NCBI RefSeq assembly: GCF_001431525.1
Contig: NZ_LDJH01000002.1
Span: 124,001-188,000 of the forward strand
Direction of reading: 5' to 3'
Source of the DNA: Stenotrophomonas koreensis
GTDB lineage: Bacteria; Pseudomonadota; Gammaproteobacteria; Xanthomonadales; Xanthomonadaceae
DNA: 64,000 nt
Shown here in pieces: positions 40,582-50,900 of this stretch. The notes under the pieces are model-generated. The model was given only the letters and a program-made list of their open reading frames with translations. It was not told where the DNA came from and made no database searches. Position 1 is the stretch's first letter, and each line of letters starts with the position of its first letter. The translations under genes and the position numbers were made by a program.

Positions 40582-40917
40582 CTACTGAATGGAAGGGCGC
40601 TCAACTACGAGGGCTGGAACAGGCCCCTCAACAGCGTACAGCCCGAAAGCTGCTGCAGCTGCCATGTCACCCTGCAGGACGGCTGTGGGAATTGGCGACT
40701 CTAGAAGTGCCTCAGCCCCAGACGGGTCATTCGACAGCCACTGCACACCCAGTGAGTCCACGCGAATGGCGACAGCTGGCATCAGCACTGTGTCGTCTGG
40801 CGTTGGCATCCAGCTGGGCACAAGCCAAATCTCGTCTCCGTTCTGCACTGCATCTTGCGTGTAAATAGTGCCGCTGTCACTGGTCCCCACCAGTACGCGG
40901 ATCCATTTTGCTGCCAT
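40582..40917 (-). CDS. Hypothetical protein, moron
   Basis: 111 aa starting MAAKWIRVLVGTSDSGTIYT, beta-rich with an Ala-rich stretch and C-terminal VPALVVERPSIQ. AAGGGGAAAGGA precedes the ATG. Located alone on the minus strand between two terminators. No recognised family. The opposite-strand frames here are shadows. Confidence 0.6.
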   Translation of the reverse strand: MAAKWIRVLVGTSDSGTIYTQDAVQNGDEIWLVPSWMPTPDDTVLMPAVAIRVDSLGVQWLSNDPSGAEALLESPIPTAVLQGDMAAAAAFGLYAVEGPVPALVVERPSIQ

Positions 40918-41034
40918 TTCCTTTCCCCTTGGTATCGCCCGTCAATGGGCAGGCCGAGGATAGGGCAGAAACCGGCGACAGGCTGCGGGATGCGCAGACC
41001 AGGGTTTCGGTACACGTATACAAGAAAAGGCAAA

Positions 41035-41064
41035 AGCCCCGGCGCTGGCAGGCGATCCGGGGCT
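41035..41064. terminator. Bidirectional terminator hairpin
   Basis: AGCCCCGG (41035-41042) pairs with CCGGGGCT (41057-41064); TTCTTC follows on plus, TTTTGCC on minus. It isolates the 40582-40917 gene from the fibre genes. Confidence 0.6.
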
Positions 41065-41140
41065 TTCTTCATCAACCCCTTGTAGCACCAAGGAGAGACG
41101 ATTGACAGATCATAGCAAGTTGATTCGGGAGATTCATTCA

Positions 41141-41236
41141 ATGGCCAACAAGCTCAGCGCGCCGCGCTTCTATTCGCTCGTGGGTGTCGCCGCCCTGTTC
41201 GGCATTGGTTACCTCGTCCGGGCCTTCACCGGCTGA
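41141..41236 (+). CDS. Possible 31-aa membrane peptide
   Basis: MANKLSAPRFYSLVGVAALF plus 11 more residues, ending VRAFTG. One hydrophobic helix with basic ends. GGGAG lies about 10 nt upstream. It sits between a terminator and the first fibre gene. Too short to be sure it is translated. Confidence 0.4.
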   Translation: MANKLSAPRFYSLVGVAALFGIGYLVRAFTG

Positions 41237-41300
41237 CATCGCACAACCCGACGCCACCAACGGCCCGCATCTGCGGGCTTTGTCATTTCTGGAGCCCCGA

Positions 41301-42098
41301 ATGAGTTACAGGTTTTACAACCCCGCCCCGGTGCTGCACGACCTGCTGGGCATCGAGCCGTGCGCCGGTGGCAGCCTTGCGTTCTTTGATCGCGGCACCA
41401 CCACGCCGCGCCTGACCTGGGCCGATGCCGAGCAGCAGGTGCCCAACCCCAACCCGGTGCCGCTGGACAGCTCCGGCCGGGTGAACAACAACGTCTGGCT
41501 GGACGGCGGCTATACCGTGGTGCTCAAGGACGCCGCCGGCCAGACCGTCTGGACCCGCGACGTGGACAGCGGCAGCGGTGCCGGCCAGGCCATCCCGACG
41601 CTGATCACCGGCCAGTTCCTGACCAATGACGGCAGCAATCTTGCTTGGGCGCCGGTGCTGGAGCTTCCGGACCCGACCGGGGCCGAGGGCCACCAGCTCG
41701 AAGTGGTCAGCGGCATCCCGGCATGGGCGCCGAAACCGCCGCCGTTTGTGCCGCCGGAGCCTGATTGGGATGTGGGCGCAAAAACGCTGGTCCTGGGCGG
41801 CTTCGCAATCCAGACCGGCAATGCCACCATCCCGGCCAGCTCCAACTACATCAGCAGCGTGGGCATCACGTTCGAGAAGCCGTTCACTGAGCTGTTCTAC
41901 GTCGGCCCGGCCGCCGGCATCGTGTCGGTCGGCAGCTTCGGTGCCGGTGTCACCCTGTCCGTCACCGGCTACACCCCCGGCATGGCCTCCAGCGGCTGCA
42001 CCATCAATGCCAACTGCACCGACGACGGCGGCGACGGCCGCGCCATTGCCAGCCCGGTGCCGGTGGCATGGGTGGCGATCGGCAAGGTGGCTGCATGA
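41301..42098 (+). CDS. Tail fibre or spike protein with virion-attachment N-terminus
   Basis: 265 aa from ATG 41301 (GGAG 7 nt upstream). N-terminal SYRFYNPAPVLHDLLGIEP, GGSLAFFDRGTTTPRLTW and PNPNPVPLDSSGRVNNNVWLDGGYTVVL form the conserved attachment domain of many podovirus fibres. The C-terminal half is beta-rich and ends in a Gly/Ser-rich receptor-type domain. Confidence 0.82.
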   Translation: MSYRFYNPAPVLHDLLGIEPCAGGSLAFFDRGTTTPRLTWADAEQQVPNPNPVPLDSSGRVNNNVWLDGGYTVVLKDAAGQTVWTRDVDSGSGAGQAIPTLITGQFLTNDGSNLAWAPVLELPDPTGAEGHQLEVVSGIPAWAPKPPPFVPPEPDWDVGAKTLVLGGFAIQTGNATIPASSNYISSVGITFEKPFTELFYVGPAAGIVSVGSFGAGVTLSVTGYTPGMASSGCTINANCTDDGGDGRAIASPVPVAWVAIGKVAA

Positions 42099-42583
42099 GC
42101 CTGATGCCGAGGCCAACCGCGCCGATGGTCGGGCCTGGCGGTGTGCCCACGCGGGAGTGGCTGGACTACCTGCGCGGGCTGGCCGGCAGTGGCGACATGG
42201 CCGGCATCGTCAAGGCCATCGAAAAGCTGCAGCAGCAGGTGGCGGAGATCGAGCGCACGCCGGCAGTGGCCGGTGACGTGCAGGGCATCGGCGCCATCCG
42301 GTCACTCGGCCTGCTCTCCGATGGCCTCGTGCGCCTGGACCTGCGCGAGCTGGAGGACGCCGGCGGCGGCGAGCTGCTCAAGATCCTGCGCGACGGCTAC
42401 GGCCGCGTGACCGGCACCAGTTCGGCAGAAGCGCCGCAGGACGGCAAGCAATACGCGCGCAAGGATGGCGGCTGGGCCGAGGTGCAAAGCGGCGGTGGCG
42501 GAGTGCTGCCGATGGTCAACGGAGAAACGCCGCCATTGCTGATGTACGGCGGCAACCAGCTCATTTACGCACGGGTGGAGTGA
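42095..42583 (+). CDS. Tail fibre accessory protein
   Basis: 162 aa from ATG 42095, overlapping the previous stop. A short helix (IVKAIEKLQQQVAEIE) suggests trimerisation. KQYARKDGGWAEVQSGGGG is a repeat unit common in phage fibre proteins and also occurs in the next gene. Function in host recognition inferred. Confidence 0.7.
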   Translation: MSLMPRPTAPMVGPGGVPTREWLDYLRGLAGSGDMAGIVKAIEKLQQQVAEIERTPAVAGDVQGIGAIRSLGLLSDGLVRLDLRELEDAGGGELLKILRDGYGRVTGTSSAEAPQDGKQYARKDGGWAEVQSGGGGVLPMVNGETPPLLMYGGNQLIYARVE

Positions 42584-43263
42584 TGGCATACAGCGGAAAC
42601 ATTGTCGAATACCTCGGTTGCGGCATTGCTGCAGACCGGCCGGCCAGCCTCAACCTGACGCCTGGCGCGCTCGGCATTTACCACGCCAGCGACACCGACG
42701 ACCTTTCCCTGTGGGTGCTTGGGGCGTGGCAGTCGCGCGGGTCTGGCGGAGGCATCCCTGACGCGCCGAGCGACGGCAATACCTACGGGCGCAAGAACTC
42801 AGCCTGGGAGCAGCTGGCAGCCGGCGGCGACGTAACCGGCCCGGCCGGCGCAGTTTCTGACCGCCTGGCCGTGTTCGACGGAGCCACCGGCAAGCTGCTC
42901 AAGGACGGCGGCCTGACCGTCGCCGACCTGTACTTCGACACCATCAGCGCACCAGCGATCAGCGCCGGCACCGTCACGCTCAACTGCAACGGCGGCCGGG
43001 TGCGAAACTTCACCATCGCCATGACCGCAAACGCCACGCTGGCCGTTTCGAACCTCGCCGCGTCCGGGCGCGTGACCGAGTTCGAGTGCCAGATCACTCA
43101 GGACGCAACCGGCGCGCGAACGCTCACCCTTCCGGCGTCATTCCGGCCGCTGGGCGGCAGTGACACCGCGATTGCCGCAGCCGCAGGTGCCAAGACTGTT
43201 CTGTCGGCCAAGACATTCGACGCCGGCACGACGTGGGTCTACGCAATGCAGGAGGTGGTCTGA
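42583..43263 (+). CDS. Tail fibre protein
   Basis: 226 aa. N-terminal AYSGNIVEYLGCGIAADRPA and LGIYHASDTDDLSLWVLGAW, then NTYGRKNSAWEQLAAGGDVTGP and VFDGATGKLLKDGGLTVADL, both common in fibres. C-terminal beta-rich repeat domain. ATG 42583 overlaps the preceding TGA. Confidence 0.75.
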   Translation: MAYSGNIVEYLGCGIAADRPASLNLTPGALGIYHASDTDDLSLWVLGAWQSRGSGGGIPDAPSDGNTYGRKNSAWEQLAAGGDVTGPAGAVSDRLAVFDGATGKLLKDGGLTVADLYFDTISAPAISAGTVTLNCNGGRVRNFTIAMTANATLAVSNLAASGRVTEFECQITQDATGARTLTLPASFRPLGGSDTAIAAAAGAKTVLSAKTFDAGTTWVYAMQEVV

Positions 43264-43976
43264 TGCTGCGGCGGGTGATGATGGCGGGAAATGCCGCCGG
43301 TGGCGGAGACCCGTATTGGGCTGATGTGGTTGCCCTGTTGAACATGCCCGGCGCGAACGGGAGCACCGCGTTCCCGGACGAAAAAGGTTTGTGCACCTGG
43401 TCCGCGGCGGGGAACGTTCGCGTGGATACGTCGCGAGGGTTCAATGTCGCCGAGTTTGATGGCTCTGACGACTATATCCGAGAGGCATCCGGATCCCTTC
43501 CTGTTCCACTACGCATCGGCAGCGGAGATTTTACTGTTGACTTCATTGTCAAGACCAACGGCACATCGACCTACGCAGTGTGCGGAAACCTTGATGACAA
43601 CAACGGCTCCGGCAGCTGGTGGGTAATCCTCAACTCGGCGTACCTCGGACTGCACACTGTGCAGTTCGGAAGCGCGGGGGGGACGATGCGCTTTGGTGCC
43701 GCTCCGCTGGATACGACTGCAGAACACCACATCGAAATATCGCGCAGCGGCAATTCTACCCGCTGTTTCGTTGATGGCGTGCAGCTCGGGGCTACCCAGT
43801 CGCTCGGCAGCTTCACCGGATCATTCTCCAGCGCTTTCCTGATCGGCTGTGCTTTCCACACTTTCTCTGGCTATGTGTACGACCTCAACGGCTACATCCG
43901 CGCACTGCGGGTGACAAAAGCTGCGCGGCACACAGCAAACTTCACCCCGCCGGCAGCGCCATTCCCTACATCGTAG
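43263..43976 (+). CDS. Distal fibre protein with LamG-like domain
   Basis: 237 aa from ATG 43263. After DPYWADVVALLNMPGANGS comes a concanavalin A/LamG-like jelly roll: FDGSDDYIREASGSLPVPL, GSGDFTVDFIVKTNG, HHIEISRSGNSTRCFVDGVQ and YIRALRVTKAARH. This is a carbohydrate-binding type of fold and is the last phage gene, probably the receptor-binding tip. Confidence 0.8.
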   Translation: MLRRVMMAGNAAGGGDPYWADVVALLNMPGANGSTAFPDEKGLCTWSAAGNVRVDTSRGFNVAEFDGSDDYIREASGSLPVPLRIGSGDFTVDFIVKTNGTSTYAVCGNLDDNNGSGSWWVILNSAYLGLHTVQFGSAGGTMRFGAAPLDTTAEHHIEISRSGNSTRCFVDGVQLGATQSLGSFTGSFSSAFLIGCAFHTFSGYVYDLNGYIRALRVTKAARHTANFTPPAAPFPTS

Positions 43977-44228
43977 ATGCGCAGTATCTGATGTGCCGAG
44001 ACGCCGCATGGGGGCAAGATGCTCCTGCGCTCACCGGCCTTCGGCCCAGGTCAAACCCAGCGCGACTGCCGCAGTCAGCAACCCGGATACGGGGCGTGAG
44101 CGTTACCGCCTGGGTTGCATTTGCTCCGTAAAACTCAAATCTTTGCGCCAGCAGAATCAACCACTTGCGGAAGTTCCTCCGTAAATCACAAAAGGCATAA
44201 GGCGCTGAAAATCAAACTAAAAGCGCCT
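43977..44228. other. Non-coding right end of the prophage
   Basis: No gene seen. It contains two CTCCGTAA elements (44124-44131, 44177-44184) that match the left-end tandem repeats, and an AT-rich stretch just before attR. Confidence 0.6.
44124..44184 (+). repeat. Candidate integrase arm sites (right)
   Basis: CTCCGTAA at 44124-44131 and 44177-44184, same orientation as the two copies beside attL. All four lie within about 105 bp of the att cores. Confidence 0.45.
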
Positions 44229-44285
44229 GACTTTTAATCTTTTGGTCGATGGTTCGAATCCATCACGGCCCACCATACGCATCAA
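44229..44285 (+). repeat. attR core (57 bp), tRNA-Lys 3' fragment
   Basis: Identical to 9989-10045. It begins at the anticodon stem and has no 5' half of the tRNA, so it is the displaced chromosomal 3' end. Confidence 0.95.
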
Positions 44286-44316
44286 GGCTTCGGAGCAATC
44301 CGGAGCCTTTTTGTTT
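44286..44316 (+). terminator. Displaced terminator of tRNA-Lys
   Basis: GGCTTCGGA (44286-44294), GCAA loop, TCCGGAGCC (44299-44307), then TTTTTGTTT. The 9-bp stem has one wobble. It would follow the tRNA directly if the prophage were excised. Confidence 0.8.
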
Positions 44317-44728
44317 GCTCCGCAAAACCAATCCTCTCCGCAATTTCAATGCGGACGGCTAACTTGCTTGCTCCGGCTGTTCCGCACGGAGTGCTCGGTC
44401 ATCGTCACCGATGCTTGCCCCGGCTGCATCTGCGCCTGGCGGATATCCTGCGCGCTTTATCGCACTGGGCCTGGCCAGGTTGCCGGCGCACACGTCGCTG
44501 CTCCCCGGTGCTGACCATGCCCTGTCAGCCCGCGCACCGGCCCTGGCCCAGTCATCGCGCAAGCTGTCCGGGTTTGGCCAGCGCCTGCCATCGTCTGCAA
44601 CGCGCAGCTGCCCTTGCTTTGGCAGCTGTATTGCCGGCTTGTGCCATCGCGGTTGTACAGCCTTGATCGCTGTGGGTTAGCCTTGCCTGCGCGTCATCAA
44701 CGCAGCATGGTTCAACAGGGAGGGGGTG
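44317..44728. other. Non-coding host segment after attR
   Basis: About 410 nt without a convincing gene. CTCCGCAA occurs at 44318-44325 and 44336-44343. The small open frames here have no ribosome sites and show no protein-like composition. Confidence 0.6.
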
Positions 44729-45316
44729 ATGGACGAGGAGGCAGCCATGGGTGCAGTGGAGTCCCCGCCGTTGGTCACCCAGCTCTTGCATGCCTGGCAG
44801 CAAGGGGATCTGCAGGCCCGGGATCAGGCGGTGGAGGCGATGTATGCCGAACTGTTGGCCCTGGCCCGCAGCCGTTACGGACGCCACGGCGGGGGCACGA
44901 TGCAGCCGGTGGTGCTGGTCAATGAATCGTTGTTGCGTTTGATCGCCAGCAGCCCGGATTACCGCGATCGTGGCCATTTTGTTGCGGTGGCCATGTTGAA
45001 AATGCGCTCGGTACTGGTTGATTACCTGCGCGCGCGTTCGACCCGCAAGCGCGGCTCGGAACACCCCGAGCAGGTCACCCTGGCCCTGGTTGCCGACCAA
45101 ACGCCGGTTGATGATGCGCTGGCCGAGGTGTTGACCCTGCACCAGGGGCTGGACCGGCTGGCAGCCGTGGACAGGCGTGTGGCCAGCGTGCTGGAGCTGA
45201 GCTATTTTGCCGGCATGAACCGGCAGGAGATCGCCGTGCTGCTGGATGTTTCCGTGCCGACGGTGGACCGTGACCTGCGTTTTGGCCGTGCCTGGTTGAA
45301 CGAATTCATGGCCTGA
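44729..45316 (+). CDS. ECF-type RNA polymerase sigma factor
   Basis: 195 aa from ATG 44729, just after a strong GGGAGGGGG site (GTG 44726 also possible). Sigma-70 family ECF protein of the group that often pairs with Ser/Thr kinases: LVNESLLRLIASSPDYRDRGHF and region 4 LAAVDRRVASVLELSYFAGMNRQEIAVLLDVSVPTVDRDL. No anti-sigma factor or kinase gene is adjacent; the next gene is convergent recQ. Confidence 0.88.
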   Translation: MDEEAAMGAVESPPLVTQLLHAWQQGDLQARDQAVEAMYAELLALARSRYGRHGGGTMQPVVLVNESLLRLIASSPDYRDRGHFVAVAMLKMRSVLVDYLRARSTRKRGSEHPEQVTLALVADQTPVDDALAEVLTLHQGLDRLAAVDRRVASVLELSYFAGMNRQEIAVLLDVSVPTVDRDLRFGRAWLNEFMA

Positions 45317-45348
45317 GCCTGCCGGGGCTGACGCGCCCGGGCGGCGAT

Positions 45349-47148
<1,800 letters not shown>

Positions 47149-47221
47149 CGGGCAAGAATACCCGTTGCCTGCTGACTGCGGGCGGTAATCAGGCGGCGCA
47201 GGGCAGTCAGCCCGCCTTGGC

Positions 47222-47251
47222 GGCCACGCCCGCGTGGTGGCGGGCGTGGCC
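47222..47251. other. Perfect 12-bp inverted repeat between dps and recQ
   Basis: GGCCACGCCCGC, loop GTGGTG, GCGGGCGTGGCC. Very stable hairpin but without a T-tract on either strand. Probably marks the 3' end of dps mRNA or limits readthrough into recQ. Confidence 0.5.
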
Positions 47252-47270
47252 GTGTGCCGGCGTCGGGGGC

Positions 47271-47876
47271 TTACTGCAGCAGCGAGCGCAGCATCCAGGC
47301 ATATTTTTCATGGATCTGCAGGCGCTGGGTCAGCAGGTCCTCGGACGGGGCATCGTCGGCGTCATCGGCAATGTCCAGCACCCGGCGTGCGGTGCGGCAG
47401 ACCGCCTCGTTGCCGGCAACCAGGTCGGCGACCATCGTCCGCCAATCGCTGGCGTCCTGGAGCGGGGTTTCTTCGATCGACGCCAGGGCGACGAACTCGC
47501 GGTACGAACCCGGTGCCTTGAAGCCCAGTGCACGGATGCGCTCGGCGATTCCATCCAGCGCATTCCACTGTTCGGTGTACTGGTCCATGAACATCGCATG
47601 CAGCGAATTGAACATCGAGCCGGTAACGTTCCAGTGGTAGTTGTGGGTCTTCAGGTACAGGGTGTAGGAATCGGCGAGGAAGTGCGCCAGACCATCGGCA
47701 ATCTTCTGGCGGTCACCGCGGGTGATGCCGATGTTGACTTGCGCCGCTTCCGGCGCCGGCGTGCTGCCCGGCTTGGCTGCTGCCGCTGCCGGCTTCTTGC
47801 CGGTGTTGTCTTTTTCCAGCTTTTCGGCAGGCTTGTCGGCTTTCTTTTCAGTCTTTTGCGGCTTGCTCTTGGCCAT
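47271..47876 (-). CDS. dps: Dps-family DNA-binding ferroxidase with long basic N-terminus
   Basis: 201 aa. The ferritin-like core starts near residue 45. Ferroxidase-site signatures [19 protein letters not shown] and [20 protein letters not shown] are present. The first 45 residues are Lys/Ala/Pro-rich ([20 protein letters not shown]), a tail suited to DNA binding and longer than in E. coli Dps. Iron storage and protection of DNA against peroxide. Confidence 0.93.
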   Translation of the reverse strand: MAKSKPQKTEKKADKPAEKLEKDNTGKKPAAAAAKPGSTPAPEAAQVNIGITRGDRQKIADGLAHFLADSYTLYLKTHNYHWNVTGSMFNSLHAMFMDQYTEQWNALDGIAERIRALGFKAPGSYREFVALASIEETPLQDASDWRTMVADLVAGNEAVCRTARRVLDIADDADDAPSEDLLTQRLQIHEKYAWMLRSLLQ

Positions 47877-47960
47877 GAGGCCCTCCTGGTCAGGTGGATG
47901 CGTTCACAATAGGCGTTCCGGACGCGAACGTGTCATGAAAGCTGTCAGCGTTGTTGATCA

Positions 47961-50900
47961 ATGAATGCTAGTGATAAACCAATGAGGACGCACCCGGGTG
48001 CGCGGCGGGCGGCCATCGACACGGCGATGAGCCGTGATCGTGGGCGCTTGCTCGGGCTATGGTCGCGCTGGCAGGCTGCGCTGGGCAAGGGGCAGGGCGT
48101 GGCCCAGGCCCAAGCCGCCTTCGAGCAGGCCCTGGCCGACTCCCAGGTTCAGCAGGCGGCGCGTGCTGCCTGCTCCCCGGCCATCAGCCTGGACCCAGCC
48201 CTGCCGATCGCCCGTGAGGGCGAGGCCATCATCGAGCTGATCCGCAACCATCAGGTCGTGGTGATTGCCGGTGAGACCGGTTCGGGCAAGACCACCCAGC
48301 TGCCCAAGCTGTGCCTGGCGGCCGGGCGCGGCAATGCCGGCATGATCGGCTGCACCCAGCCGCGCCGCATTGCCGCCCGTGCGGTGGCCACGCGGGTGGC
48401 GCAGGAGTTGAACAGCGAGCTGGGCAGCGTGGTCGGCTACCAGGTGCGCTTCACCGACAAGGTCTCCGATGCCTCGCGCATCAAGTTCATGACCGACGGC
48501 ATCCTGCTGGCCGAGATCGCCTCTGACCGCTGGCTCAGCCGTTACGACACCATCATCGTCGACGAGGCGCACGAGCGCAGCCTCAACATCGATTTTTTGC
48601 TCGGCTACCTGAAGACCCTGCTGCACAAACGCCCGGACCTGAAGCTGATCGTGACCTCGGCCACGATCGATACCGGCCGTTTTTCAGCCCACTTCGGCGA
48701 TGCGCCGGTGGTCAGCGTGGAAGGGCGCACCTTCCCGGTGGAAGTGCGTTACCGCCCGCTGGAAGGGCAGGGCGAGAACACCGGCGAGCGCACCGTGGGC
48801 GAAGGCATCGTGGCGGCGGTGGATGAGATCACCAGCCACGAGCCGCGCGGCGACATCCTGGTGTTCCTGCCCGGTGAGCGCGAGATCCGCGATACCCATC
48901 AGCTGCTGGAAAAGCGCAAGTACCGGGGCACCGAGGTGCTGCCGCTGTATGCGCGGCTGTCGGTGGCCGACCAGGACCGGGTGTTCAATCCCAAGGGCGG
49001 GCGGCGCATCGTGCTGGCCACCAACGTGGCCGAGACCTCGCTCACCGTGCCGGGCATCCGCTATGTGATCGACCCGGGCCAGGCGCGGATCAAGCGCTAC
49101 AGCCCACGGCAGAAGCTGGACCGCCTGCACATCGAGGACATCTCCCAGGCCAGCGCCAACCAGCGCAAGGGCCGTTGCGGCCGCGTCGCCGAGGGTGTGT
49201 GCGTGCGCCTGTACGCCGAGGCCGACTTCCAGGCCCGGCCCGAGTTCACCGATCCGGAAATCCGTCGTTCCTCGATGGCCGGGGTGATCCTGCGCATGCT
49301 GCAGCTGGGGCTGGGCCGGATCGAGGATTTCCCGTTCCTGGAAGCACCGGACGAGCGCGCCATTGCCGATGGCTGGCAGCAGCTGGTGGAGCTGGGCGCG
49401 GTGGACGAGCAGCGCCGGCTCACCCCGATCGGCAAGCAGATGGCGCGGCTGCCGGTGGACGTGAAGCTGGCACGGATGCTGGTGGCCGCGCACACGCACG
49501 ACTGCCTGGCGCCGATGATCGCCATTGCCGCCTTCCTCGGTATCCAGGACCCGCGCGAGCGCCCGCCCGAGGCCCGCGAAGCCGCCGACAACGCCCATGC
49601 CCAGTTTGCCGACGGGCGTTCGGAGTTCGTCGGCATCCTGCGTCTGTGGGACGCCTACCGCCAGGCCCACGAGGACCTGACCCAGGGCAAGCTGCGCGAC
49701 TGGTGTGGCCGGAATTTCCTGTCCTTCCTGCGCATGCGCGAATGGCGCGAGCTGCACCGCCAGCTGCGCCTGCTCTGCGCCGAGCTGGGCTGGGATGCCG
49801 ATGCCGGCAAGGGCGCCGAAACCGCGCTGCTGGCCGTGCCCGCCAAACCGGTCAACCCGGCCAATGACGCGCAGGCCTCGATCAAGGCGCGGCGTGGCGA
49901 GCAGCATCGTGCCAACCGTCTGGCCCGCGAGGGCAAGGCCGCGCCGGCTCCGGCACAGGCCAAGGTGGCTGCTGCGGCCCCGGTGCCGGCCCGTGAGGCG
50001 GTACCGGACAAGGTCATTGCCGCGGCCTACCAGGCCCTGCACCGGGCACTGATTGCCGGCCTGCCGACCCAGGTGGGCCACCGCACCGAGAAGGGCGATT
50101 ACCAGGCGCCGCGCCAGCGCCGCTTCCAGCTGTTCCCCGGCTCGGCGCTGGCCAAGCGACCGCCGCCGTGGGTGCTCACCGCCACCTTGCTCGACACCCA
50201 GAAGGTCTGGGGCCTGAGCAATGCGGCGATCGAGCCGGACTGGGTGATTGCCGAGGTGCCGCACCTGCTGGCGCGCAAGCATTTCGACCCGCACTGGTCG
50301 CGTTCGCGTGGCCAGGTGGTGGCCAGCGAGCAGATCAGCCTGTTCGGCCTGGTGCTGGCACCGAAGAAGCCGGTGAACTACGGGCCGATCGACCCGGTCG
50401 GTGCGCACGATATTTTTGTCCGTCAGGCGCTGGTACCGGGTGAGATCACCACCCGTGCCGGCTTTGTCGCCGACAACCTGAAGACGCTGGAACGGGCACA
50501 GGAGGAGGAGGCCAAGCTGCGTCGCGCCGGCATCGTCGCTGACGAGGACTGGCAGGCACGCTGGTACCTGGACCGGGTGCCGGGGCAGATCCATTCCGCT
50601 GCCCAGCTTGATACCTGGTTCAAGGGGCTGGAGGCGGACAAGCGCCGTGGCCTGCACTGGTCGCTGACCGACCTGTTGCCCGGTGAGGGCAGCCAGGCCG
50701 ACCTGTACCCGAAATACCTGCCGCTGGGCGATGCCCGCCTGCCGCTGCATTACCGTTTCGAGCCGGGCACCGAGGATGATGGGGTGACCCTGGAGGTGCC
50801 CCTGCACCTGCTCGGTGCACTGGATGCGGCGCGGCTGTCGTGGCTGGCGCCGGGCTTTGTGGCCGAAAAAGCCGCCGCACTGATCCGCTCCCTGCCCAAG

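Larger units (their letters stand above)
9989..44285. mobile_element. Complete-looking temperate podovirus-type prophage in tRNA-Lys
   Basis: The element is bounded by two identical 57-bp repeats derived from the 3' end of tRNA-Lys plus 10 nt (9989-10045 and 44229-44285). Inside, genes follow lambda-like order: integrase and recombination genes leftward; repressor; cro, replication, recombination, lysis, packaging, head and tail genes rightward. I recognise integrase, repressor, terminase, portal, capsid, head-tail, ejection, fibre and lysis functions and see no frameshifted structural gene, so it may be inducible. The capsid and portal types and the lack of tail tube or tape-measure genes indicate a short-tailed virion. 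Confidence 0.95.

Noticed and set aside
40578-40868. Plus-strand frames opposite the 40582-40917 gene
   Set aside because: The minus-strand frame has a strong ribosome site and a plausible protein; the plus-strand frames do not.
44411-44680. Open frames of about 65-105 codons after attR
   Set aside because: No ribosome sites, no protein-like composition, and several frames overlap one another.
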